Positions 51,072-59,389 of a stretch of DNA of 64,000 bases are shown here, one piece after another. The translations under genes were made by a program, and so were the position numbers. The notes below the pieces were generated by a model. That model saw only the letters and a list, made by a program, of their open reading frames with translations, did not search any database and had not been told where the DNA came from. Source of the stretch: Aculops lycopersici (taxonomy: Eukaryota; Arthropoda; Arachnida; Trombidiformes; Eriophyidae); NCBI GenBank assembly GCA_015350385.1, contig WNKI01000002.1:3506457-3570456 (forward strand), in the 5' to 3' direction. Position 1 is the stretch's first letter, and each line of letters opens with the position of its first letter.

Positions 51072-54000
51072 TCAAGATGGCTTAATGTTCACAGGTGTGT
51101 CGGCCAGTAGGCCAAAGATACCAGTGCCGCCTCGAGTTGGCCGGCCAAAGACTAGCGAGGCAGATGGCGACTTGATATCATCGTACAAGCCCAAGATGGC
51201 CGCCCACTTGAGGTACCTAATACTTGACTCGTAGCTCATTTGTTGGAACGGCGAGGCTGATGCCTCCATGCTCATCCGATTCATTCCCCGGATACTTCCG
51301 TTGTAAGTCATGTAATCGGCTATCAATGACAAGTGACGAGGATCAACTTCAATTCCATACACCGCAAAGACGCTTGCCATTTCGCGTCTAATCGCCTGGC
51401 TTGCCGCCTCGATGCCAAACGTTCGTGCAATTGCATGGATATCGTTTGAGTAGATGGCATTTAAGTCAATGATGTGATTGAAGCGCACAAGTGAGAGCAG
51501 ACTAACCCCCTCCGTTTTGATCATCTTGTCGCACTTTACTCCTCGCGCCTTGGCATTTGTATCCTTAACCAAGAGTGCTCTTTGGATGTTGCCCACCCGA
51601 TGGACATATGTTCTCTTGGCTTCCGCTTCAATTAGTGCGCCCATATCTAGACGAGTGGTGTCCAGTGGCATTTGAATGACCACCTTGCACCAACGCTGCT
51701 TCTTGGTGTCAAACTCGTACTCAGTTACATAAGGCAAACTCATCACTTGCTCCCTACGTTGGTTTACCGAGTCCATGTCCAATTTTGCTTCCTTATCGTC
51801 CTTTTTGATCTTTTTTCGCTTTACCTCTGGCTCCACGTCTTCATCTAACCCATTGCCACCTGTTTCGAGAGGTGAGGGCGCCTTGCTTTCGGCTGCCGTG
51901 TTATCATCGAAGCCGGCCAGATCAAACCGTTTTCCGACCAACTTGCGTTCGTCTTCGTTGTCGGCCTCGTCGTCTATTTCAACCACCTCGTTCCTCGTTG
52001 GATCTCTTGGCTCAGTCTTTACTTTAACATTACCTTTTGCGACTTTGGCACTCATTGGTTCATTCAAAAGAATGATATCATCATCGTCAGCGGCCATCAT
52101 ATCCTTTGTATCCTCCTCGGTGGCTGCCGTTGTGGCCTCAACATCGCCAACCTCCAAGTCATCGTCTTCTGGTTCCTCATAATCCAGATCCTGATTGCGG
52201 CGATTCTTCAAACGAGTGGCCGTATTGTCACCCTCCTCCCCCTCGTCCTCGTCACTAGACGATTCATCCTCCTTCAACTTTTCTTTTGCCCTCTCCTTGG
52301 CATTGAAGTCATCCAGTTGCTGCTCCTCGAGATCATTGTCCGCGTCCACTTTTCCACCGTCAGCATCGGCTCCGCCGCTCTTGCCGCCGCTACCACCACC
52401 TGTTTGCATGTTGCGCTTGCCGCTCTTGGCCGATAGCATATCAAAAAGAGTGTCGGCCATCCGTAATCGCTTCTGTCGTTTTAGTATCGAATCCACAAGT
52501 TGATTAATAAAAACCTCCTCAATAAACTTGAGATTCTTAGTTGAGTTACTTTGATATTCATGCTTGTAGTATCTACTAGGCAATAATTGTAGCAATATCT
52601 CGTATCTTATCGATCTAGACGACGAGGGCTTGCTTGCTTCAGAACTCTTGGCTCGCTTTCTAGTTTTCGGCTGCGACTTGCCCTGTATCGAAACCTGTTG
52701 ATTTGTCTCACAATAAATCACTTGCTCTGTAATGTCAACAAACTCGAGGACATCGGATAATCGCACTGCATTCAGTGCCAATTTAACCTTCTTCGCCTGA
52801 TCCTCCATCTCGTCGGCATCTAAACCCTCGACAGGTAACAATGGCAAATCCATGCTAGGTGTTCCAATGTTTGCCGAGGCAGTCATGAGAATTTCTCGCA
52901 ATCTAGGTATTCCCAAAGTGACGTTCATTTCACCACGACCAGCAAAATGGAAAGTGTTCAGTGTCATCTGAGTCGAGGGTTCTCCAATTGATTGTGCAGC
53001 TAGCAAACCGACAGCCTCACCTGGTTGGGCCAACATCTTGAGGTAAAGATTATAACAGAGATTGTAAAACTCATGCTTTGTCAAATTGGGTTTCGGCATC
53101 CAAGTTTTAGTTTGATGAAAGTGAGCCAGTAGCGCTTTGCTTAGATTTTGGTCAGCATCGCAAGCAAGATATGATTCGAGATTTGAGGTGCCCATTAGTC
53201 TGGCTGAGTCAACAACAAGCTCGGGATTCTTCTTCACAAACTCCTCGATCTCCTCGTCCAATTTCTCTGGCACAACACCAAAGTGAGAGGCAGGATTCAT
53301 AATGGCAGTCAGCGGATCAGGACAGTAAGACCAATTTCTATTCCACTTCTTCTTCTCCTTAAAACTTAGCTTATACCAAGCTTCAAATATTTGGTCGTGA
53401 TGCTGAGATCCAATGCTAGGTCTTGTAGCTGATTGGCTAGCTCTTAGTCCAATTGATTGGCTTTGCGTTGATGAATGTCTAACTGACTCGCTGCTACTGT
53501 TCAGATCTTGTCGCTCATCCTTTATTTGGGCATCTTGGTCATCATTAGCAGGTGGTTTCTTTCCACCAACAACAATCTCCTCCTTAACCTCATTAAGTTT
53601 AACATCACGAAAATCAAGGAAGCCGGAGCCTCGGATCTTTTGAACTCGATTGTTCCCATGTCTCTCTTGCCACATAATGATGTCGTTGGTTCTTGAGATG
53701 ATTTCCTCCTCATAATCTTGTTTGCTCTTATCTAATAGTCTTGTTTCCTCTTCGCTTGGCTTAACGATATGATAATTCTCAATCAACGATGGGTACGCCT
53801 TTACCTTGAGCATCTGAGATTTAACAATATCTAATCCATCTTCGCCATAAAGGAACTGAATTACGCTGCCGCAACTATCTCTGACTGTTGAATCATAATG
53901 CACAGTTAATCCTTCCAAGTGTTTGATCAAACACCTTTGAAGGTAACCAGATCGGGAAGTCTTGACAGCAGTATCTATAAGACCCTCTCTTCCGGCCATA

Positions 54001-56864
54001 CAATGGAAGAAGAACTCCTGTGGTTGGATGCCCGTCAAGAAGCGGCCAGTTACAAAACCACCTGCTTTTGGTGTTGTGTCATATGGTTTAAATGATGGCA
54101 AGCTCCTACCACTCATCGACAATGGAACACGTCGACCTTCAAGCTCAATCTGGCCGAGCAAACAAGAGATTTGTAAAGCATTCACTGTACCACCTTTGGC
54201 GCCCGACTGAATCATCATTTGTAAATTATTATACGGAAACTTGACTAGTAATCCCTCAGGTAAACAACGAGCACTAATCTCACTTGCATATTTGTCAGTC
54301 CTCTTCTTCATGGCAGCGTCTAGTTTTTTCATTGGCAATTGGTCTCGATCACTGTGAGCCTCTCTTAGCTTGTCCTCTAGTTCCTCCTCTTTAACATCTT
54401 GAGTAATGCCTAAAGCTTCTTTGGCCGATTCATTACCAACAGTTCGACTCTCTATTATGCTCGTAGTGCGATCATCATTTGCATCGTCCTCGACAAGAAT
54501 ATCGCCAATACCTAATGTAAATCCTTCATATAGTTGTAAGTACCAAGTCGAAAGTCGGGCAAAGGCACTCATCAAAGCGGAAGAGGTCTCGCCTCCGTAC
54601 AGTTCGTAACAGGTGTGTATGAGACCATATTGAGTTGCGCCAACATTTGACTTATCCATGAATCCGACAAGTAACTCGCCATTCTTGATGTAAACGTGAC
54701 AGTCGCTTAGCTTTTCATACTCCTTGGAAATATTCAGGATTTTAGGTCCAATCTTACTCTTAATGTTCAAGGAGGGTGGGGCACGACCTTCGGGAATACA
54801 GTTCTTAATCACGGTTGTTATCACTTGTTTGCCAGTCCAGAGTCTAGTGGGCTTCAAAATAGCTGGCATCTCAAGCTTCAATGGCTTGTCTAAGAATGAT
54901 AGAGCACAATATACAAGTTGGTGGTACTTCTCCTGGTCGAAGAATCTATCTCTCTGCGTCATGATGCAAACAGCAATCACATGATCTTGAATCAATCCAC
55001 CAAGGGGCGATCCGTCCTTAGGAACTAGATATTGGTGATTTACGCTAGCAATATTATAAGCTTCAGATCTAGCAAGTTCATTTTGAGGTAAGTGGGCATT
55101 CATCTCGTCACCGTCGAAATCAGCGTTAAAACTCTTACAATTTGCATAATGCAAGCGAAAACCTTTTTCTCTTGGAAGAACTCTAGCTCGGAATGCCATG
55201 ATGGATGGCTTGTGCAAAGTTGGTTGACGATTAAACAGTAGCACATCGCCAGTCAACAAGTGGCGATTAACTATGACCGCCTTGTGAGTATCAGGTTTAG
55301 GACCTCTATTGGATCTATTCGTTCTAGGAGTGTAAGTGAGTTTTTCTGCAATATTCTCTCGAACTTGTTGCCTAGCCAATGAAACGGTAACGCCATCATC
55401 AAAAACAATAGAGACAGCACCAGGGTAGACATCTGGTCCATTTTTGACAGCTTGCTTGAGCATTTGCAAGTTCCAAGGGGTCACAGGTTGAGGATAGGTG
55501 AGCTTCTTTGCAAATACAAGGGGAACTCCGATTTGGTCAACAGATATATTGACGTCAGGTGATATGACTGATCGAGCGGCAAAGTTTACACGCTTTCCCA
55601 TCATATTCTTTCTGAACAAACCCTCTTTCTTATCAATCAATTGTTTCAATCCAGGATACTTGGTTTTGCCGTACTTGTCCATCTCGTTATCATAAAGACA
55701 GTTCACGGCAGTTTGCAGTTCTTTCCAATGTGATTGCAGCTTATGTTGCAATTTATCAGGATCTGACTTCTTACCCTTAACTTTGACACCTTCGATACCT
55801 TTGAGTTCGGCAAGAACCGAAGCAATCGAATCTTCGACAACAATTGAGAGTTTCATAACATTACTCAATGCCGCGGTTCGAGGACCCTCAAAACTATATC
55901 CTCTTTGCGACATCGGAGGTCGATATTTAGGAGGTGAGACTAAAATTGTATCAATAAAGAAGAGATCTACAGGTGAGCTTTTAGTTCCGGGCTTGGAATG
56001 TTCAGTACTAAGGTTGAGAAAGTGGAATAACCTTCTCATTGTCTTTTCTTCGTTCTCCCATATCTTTCTCATATAGAATCGAGCTCCATGTGGTGTGAGG
56101 TAGTTTCTATCGTCAGTTTCCAAGTAAGCCAGACTTTTACGATCAATATCATCCTTGATTGTTCCAACTAGAATCACAGATTGTTGATATAGAGTAATAT
56201 TAAGCTTCTTTTCACTGCAGTGTGGACAAATTTTAGGTGGCTTAATCAATTGATTGTTAATAAATAACCTAAATAACTTAGATAATCTCTCGACGATACT
56301 TCTTTGTTGAGGTCGCTTCTCATAGTTAAACTCAGGATTCTTTTCTTTCTCTTCCTCGATTCGGGCAACAAGTTTCTTGCTCATCTGAACCTTGAGGTAT
56401 GGGTCACAATCATTTTTCATATCCGAGCACATATCCCTCGCAATCTCATCGAGCTCTTCAATGAGATGATCGAAGCCATAGTTTAAGGCATCCAATTGGG
56501 CTAGGAACAATTCTAATAATGCTGGAGACAGACGAAATCGATAACATTCGAAACAACACTTGCTGAGAATCTGAAATAGTGTTTGCACTAACATAGGGTT
56601 GTAAACCGGCGCCGAGAGCTCGATATGGCCATAGTGACCGGGGCAATCAACTTCTCCCCTACCACAGGTGGTGCAGGTATCGAATCTTTTAGCTGGACCC
56701 AAGTCAGTCGAATAAAGACCCTCTGGTTCCAAGACGCCTGCCTTGCCGAACGATTTGGGCTCGGTTATTTTCTTTACGCTAACTCTCTTGATTTCATCGC
56801 TTGACCAAATATTGAATATTGCTCTATCTATTTGGGCCGTTATAGGCCCAGAAAAGTTGTTCAT
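51072..56864 (-). CDS. RNA polymerase I largest subunit (RPA1/POLR1A)
   Basis: A 1,930-residue single-exon catalytic subunit of RNA polymerase I, which transcribes rRNA in the nucleolus. The N-terminal zinc site (CTTCGRGEVDCPGHYGHIEL) and a second CPHC site are followed by the clamp and active-site segments. The catalytic motif NADFDGDEMNAH lies at about residue 580, with three magnesium-binding aspartates. The bridge and trigger regions and the C-terminal jaw follow (GEAVGLLAAQSIGEPSTQMTL, AGRGEMNVTLGIPRL). There is no heptad CTD, and the long acidic insert before the C-terminal cleft (about residues 1450-1690) is a Pol I feature, which separates it from Pol II and III. It is longer than yeast or human (about 1,660-1,720), mainly in that insert. 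The preferred start is the ATG at 56864; upstream codons lack an ATG. Confidence 0.96.
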   Translation of the reverse strand: MNNFSGPITAQIDRAIFNIWSSDEIKRVSVKKITEPKSFGKAGVLEPEGLYSTDLGPAKRFDTCTTCGRGEVDCPGHYGHIELSAPVYNPMLVQTLFQILSKCCFECYRFRLSPALLELFLAQLDALNYGFDHLIEELDEIARDMCSDMKNDCDPYLKVQMSKKLVARIEEEKEKNPEFNYEKRPQQRSIVERLSKLFRLFINNQLIKPPKICPHCSEKKLNITLYQQSVILVGTIKDDIDRKSLAYLETDDRNYLTPHGARFYMRKIWENEEKTMRRLFHFLNLSTEHSKPGTKSSPVDLFFIDTILVSPPKYRPPMSQRGYSFEGPRTAALSNVMKLSIVVEDSIASVLAELKGIEGVKVKGKKSDPDKLQHKLQSHWKELQTAVNCLYDNEMDKYGKTKYPGLKQLIDKKEGLFRKNMMGKRVNFAARSVISPDVNISVDQIGVPLVFAKKLTYPQPVTPWNLQMLKQAVKNGPDVYPGAVSIVFDDGVTVSLARQQVRENIAEKLTYTPRTNRSNRGPKPDTHKAVIVNRHLLTGDVLLFNRQPTLHKPSIMAFRARVLPREKGFRLHYANCKSFNADFDGDEMNAHLPQNELARSEAYNIASVNHQYLVPKDGSPLGGLIQDHVIAVCIMTQRDRFFDQEKYHQLVYCALSFLDKPLKLEMPAILKPTRLWTGKQVITTVIKNCIPEGRAPPSLNIKSKIGPKILNISKEYEKLSDCHVYIKNGELLVGFMDKSNVGATQYGLIHTCYELYGGETSSALMSAFARLSTWYLQLYEGFTLGIGDILVEDDANDDRTTSIIESRTVGNESAKEALGITQDVKEEELEDKLREAHSDRDQLPMKKLDAAMKKRTDKYASEISARCLPEGLLVKFPYNNLQMMIQSGAKGGTVNALQISCLLGQIELEGRRVPLSMSGRSLPSFKPYDTTPKAGGFVTGRFLTGIQPQEFFFHCMAGREGLIDTAVKTSRSGYLQRCLIKHLEGLTVHYDSTVRDSCGSVIQFLYGEDGLDIVKSQMLKVKAYPSLIENYHIVKPSEEETRLLDKSKQDYEEEIISRTNDIIMWQERHGNNRVQKIRGSGFLDFRDVKLNEVKEEIVVGGKKPPANDDQDAQIKDERQDLNSSSESVRHSSTQSQSIGLRASQSATRPSIGSQHHDQIFEAWYKLSFKEKKKWNRNWSYCPDPLTAIMNPASHFGVVPEKLDEEIEEFVKKNPELVVDSARLMGTSNLESYLACDADQNLSKALLAHFHQTKTWMPKPNLTKHEFYNLCYNLYLKMLAQPGEAVGLLAAQSIGEPSTQMTLNTFHFAGRGEMNVTLGIPRLREILMTASANIGTPSMDLPLLPVEGLDADEMEDQAKKVKLALNAVRLSDVLEFVDITEQVIYCETNQQVSIQGKSQPKTRKRAKSSEASKPSSSRSIRYEILLQLLPSRYYKHEYQSNSTKNLKFIEEVFINQLVDSILKRQKRLRMADTLFDMLSAKSGKRNMQTGGGSGGKSGGADADGGKVDADNDLEEQQLDDFNAKERAKEKLKEDESSSDEDEGEEGDNTATRLKNRRNQDLDYEEPEDDDLEVGDVEATTAATEEDTKDMMAADDDDIILLNEPMSAKVAKGNVKVKTEPRDPTRNEVVEIDDEADNEDERKLVGKRFDLAGFDDNTAAESKAPSPLETGGNGLDEDVEPEVKRKKIKKDDKEAKLDMDSVNQRREQVMSLPYVTEYEFDTKKQRWCKVVIQMPLDTTRLDMGALIEAEAKRTYVHRVGNIQRALLVKDTNAKARGVKCDKMIKTEGVSLLSLVRFNHIIDLNAIYSNDIHAIARTFGIEAASQAIRREMASVFAVYGIEVDPRHLSLIADYMTYNGSIRGMNRMSMEASASPFQQMSYESSIRYLKWAAILGLYDDIKSPSASLVFGRPTRGGTGIFGLLADTPVNIKPS

Positions 56865-57183
56865 AATAAGAGTTGTGATCAATTATTAACTTGAAATCAT
56901 AATAATCATGTATTTAGAATGGACTTTAGGTTGCATAAAGGAAAACAGAACCACGTGTCGAGTGGCGCAGCAGATTCCAAAACACACATGGTTCAAGCAG
57001 CGAAAGTCTAATGGGCGCTCACTAAAAAAGACGACAAACTCATTGGATTTTGAAAACAAACTTCAGGTAGTGAATACCGAATATCAATCAAACTATGGAT
57101 AAAAGTATGATGTATCATGCAAATTGATGGCATTGATCGAGTTTGATTAGAAAATTTAATTTCCCAGCTTGAAAAGACGGTGT
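56865..57183. other. spacer between POLR1A and ZNF622
   Basis: 319 bp between two head-to-tail minus-strand genes. No feature was recognised. Confidence 0.5.
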
Positions 57184-58128
57184 TTACATTGGATTCTGCA
57201 GTCTTATTCTACTTCTCATTGTGTTGTTGTTGCCCATTCCAATCTTGAGCATAGTTTTGGCCTTAACTGCATCGAACTTTTTGTATTTTCTGGCCATAAT
57301 CTTACCCTGGATAACAGGACCACTCTTCTTGATGAGAGCACTTATATCTGCTCTAGATCCCACTGATGCTGGCTTAACGAGAGCTCGTCCATATTCGCCT
57401 CTTCTTGTGGCACGTTTAGAAATAACTAGTTGATTCAGTGGTTTCATTGGTATGTGCTCTTGGGTGGAGTAGTCGTAGAATTCTTTGAATTCGTCCAAGG
57501 CTTTATCTTGATTGTAAAAGATTCTGCAATGATCTTTGTACATCATGTGTAATCTAGCTCCATTAGTTGTCGTAAACTCTTTACTGCACCACAAGCAGGT
57601 TGCACCAGCGCCGACCTTGAAGCCGAGATATTCCATCAAGCCCTCGAGATCTATCAAGTATTGCTCCTCTGGAATAAAGAATCCGTGGTAGAGATTCATG
57701 TGCTCAATATTCTTATGAATATTTGAGCTCTTCTTGTTGCAAAATAGACAGGTATCATCATCTATAACACGGGCTAGCATCTCAGCTTCCTCTACTTCCT
57801 CGTCGTAGTCGTCCCATTCCTCTTCTTCGATGTCCTCGGTATCACTTCCAGTTTGGTCTTTACTTGTTCCGGGTATCTGTTTTCTTGTAGGCTCGGGGAT
57901 GTCTTTCTCTGATGGACGTTGGTCAGCTATTTCTTGAAAGCTTGGTAGATCGATTGCAGGTAGATTGCAAACCTTTCTCTTCAGATTGTACTGATGCCAG
58001 TCAGATTTAAAGTGGGTTCTCTGCTTCTCGGTTGTATCAAACTTGACTCTGCAACTAATGCAAGTGTATACAATTGGCTTCTGCTTGGCATCTGGGATCA
58101 GCTTAGCAGCCGGAGAGTCAGTCAACAT
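57184..58128 (-). CDS. ZNF622/Rei1-like cytoplasmic 60S maturation factor
   Basis: A 314-residue zinc-finger protein. The N-terminal C2H2 finger (residues about 21-53: YTCISCRVKF, THFKSDWHQYNLKRKV) is the hallmark of Rei1/ZNF622. The C-terminal half holds two more fingers (CLFCNKKSSNIHKNIEHMN-H and CLWCSKEF-H) separated by the conserved EYLGFKVG segment. An acidic stretch (DTEDIEEEEWDD) lies between the two halves. Rei1/ZNF622 releases Arx1/EBP1-type export factors from the cytoplasmic 60S subunit. The family's usual second finger (CxVCxKxFxSxNAYxNH) is missing, and the protein is shorter than the human form (477). It lies next to POLR1A, also a ribosome-making gene, and is divergent from GrpE. 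Confidence 0.88.
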   Translation of the reverse strand: MLTDSPAAKLIPDAKQKPIVYTCISCRVKFDTTEKQRTHFKSDWHQYNLKRKVCNLPAIDLPSFQEIADQRPSEKDIPEPTRKQIPGTSKDQTGSDTEDIEEEEWDDYDEEVEEAEMLARVIDDDTCLFCNKKSSNIHKNIEHMNLYHGFFIPEEQYLIDLEGLMEYLGFKVGAGATCLWCSKEFTTTNGARLHMMYKDHCRIFYNQDKALDEFKEFYDYSTQEHIPMKPLNQLVISKRATRRGEYGRALVKPASVGSRADISALIKKSGPVIQGKIMARKYKKFDAVKAKTMLKIGMGNNNTMRSRIRLQNPM

Positions 58129-58453
58129 GATGATTTAGATGTATGACGTTGGGTCAGGTGACAATTGATTATGATGATAAGAGGAATGATAATATAAACG
58201 ATGTGAGATTTAAATGGATGCGAGATCTAACATGCTGCTTGCATGTGGCTGGAAATCCAAGATCGCTGAGCGAGCATCGAACATTCGCGTTGTATTGACT
58301 TGAATCAGCCAGATAGTCACTCACAGAATGCACGTGCATAATGAAAATTTACCAACCGATTTCGAATTCTATTGGAACAGCTACTACCATCTATCGACTT
58401 GATTGATTCTTACTTATTTAATCAATTCGATCCATTTTATTAACCCTTCACAA
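58129..58453. other. divergent intergenic region, ZNF622 / GrpE
   Basis: 325 bp shared by two divergent housekeeping genes, so it probably contains a bidirectional promoter. No TATA-type element was recognised. Confidence 0.55.
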
Positions 58454-59023
58454 ATGTTACTTTCTGCCACAAGATCAATTTCCAAGCTACAAGGCTGCAT
58501 CTTGGGCTCCCTTTCGCGGGTGAGATGTAGTCCACAGGCAAGAAGTATTTATGTCATGACCAAAGCGGATCATGATAAACTAGTCGAGAGAGCTCAAATA
58601 GCCGATGCCAAATACAAGATGGCTCTAGCAGACATGGAAAATTTAAGATCTAGACTTAACAAGCAAATTGAGGATACAAAGCAGTTTGCAATCACAGGAT
58701 TTTGCAAGGACCTCATAGAGATTACAGATGTATTTGAGATGGCAATGAAACAGATAACGCCAGAGGCGGTGGGTCAGAGTAATTACGAGGGTATAAGTAT
58801 GATAGAGCAACGTATTATAGCAATATTCAAACGCCATGGACTGATCTCATTGAATCCTGTTGGCCAGAAGTTCAATCCAAATGAACACCAGGCCATGTTT
58901 GAGACTCCGGACAGCAAAAGAGAGCCAGGAACAGTCAGTGAGGTTTGCAAAGTGGGATGGAAGTTACATGAGAGAATAGTCAGGCCAGCGATAGTTGGTG
59001 TGGTAAAGCGGCCCGAATCATAA
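58454..59023 (+). CDS. mitochondrial GrpE nucleotide exchange factor
   Basis: A 189-residue GrpE homologue, the ADP-ATP exchange factor for mitochondrial Hsp70 in protein import and folding. The first about 35 residues are basic and hydroxylated without acids (LLSATRSISKL), as in a mitochondrial presequence. An N-terminal helix with ENLRSRL (RxR-type GrpE helix) follows, then LIEITDVFEMA, and the C-terminal beta domain with FNPNEHQAMFE and VGWKLHERIVRPAIVGVV. The ATG at 58454 is the best start; the frame upstream lacks an ATG. It converges on the chitinase gene. Confidence 0.95.
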   Translation: MLLSATRSISKLQGCILGSLSRVRCSPQARSIYVMTKADHDKLVERAQIADAKYKMALADMENLRSRLNKQIEDTKQFAITGFCKDLIEITDVFEMAMKQITPEAVGQSNYEGISMIEQRIIAIFKRHGLISLNPVGQKFNPNEHQAMFETPDSKREPGTVSEVCKVGWKLHERIVRPAIVGVVKRPES

Positions 59024-59214
59024 AATGATAAATCATCTAGTAAGAATAGGATGTTAGTAGCGGAGACCACATATATAATATAAAATTAAACTGTCTATAT
59101 TTAAATCAAGGGTGATACCAAAACAATGTCATTGATACGTCGACAGACTTATATTATTATGTATCTAAACAATGTGATCTCGTTTTATTCTATTACATCA
59201 GGTTCCATACACGA
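59024..59214. other. convergent 3' region, GrpE / chitinase
   Basis: Contains a minus-strand AATAAA at 59184-59189 that serves the chitinase transcript. No other feature was recognised. Confidence 0.6.
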
Positions 59215-59385
59215 TTACATCAGTTCAATTATATCGTTGCTTTCATCATATCGCTCCTCCAAATACTGAAGGATCGGAAGCGAGTAGCGAATCAATTTCA
59301 AATATTCTGGATTGTGTCCAACTGTTTTGAGTCTTCTGTATTCAGCTAGATCCACGGATGAGTCTAAACTCAAACAGTATATCAT
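59215..59385 (-). CDS. small ORF just after the chitinase stop (56 aa, unknown)
   Basis: The ATG (59385) starts four bases after the chitinase TAG (59390-59392), in a different frame, and runs 56 codons to TAA, upstream of the chitinase polyadenylation signal. The peptide has normal composition with a helical middle (LKLIRYSLPILQYLEERY) and no low complexity. It therefore lies within the presumed chitinase 3' UTR. It could be a real small protein made by reinitiation, a remnant, or chance. No family was recognised. Confidence 0.25.
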   Translation of the reverse strand: MIYCLSLDSSVDLAEYRRLKTVGHNPEYLKLIRYSLPILQYLEERYDESNDIIELM

Positions 59386-59389
59386 TTGC

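Noticed and set aside
56865..56882. TTG as start of POLR1A
   Set aside because: The ATG at 56864 gives the expected N-terminus.
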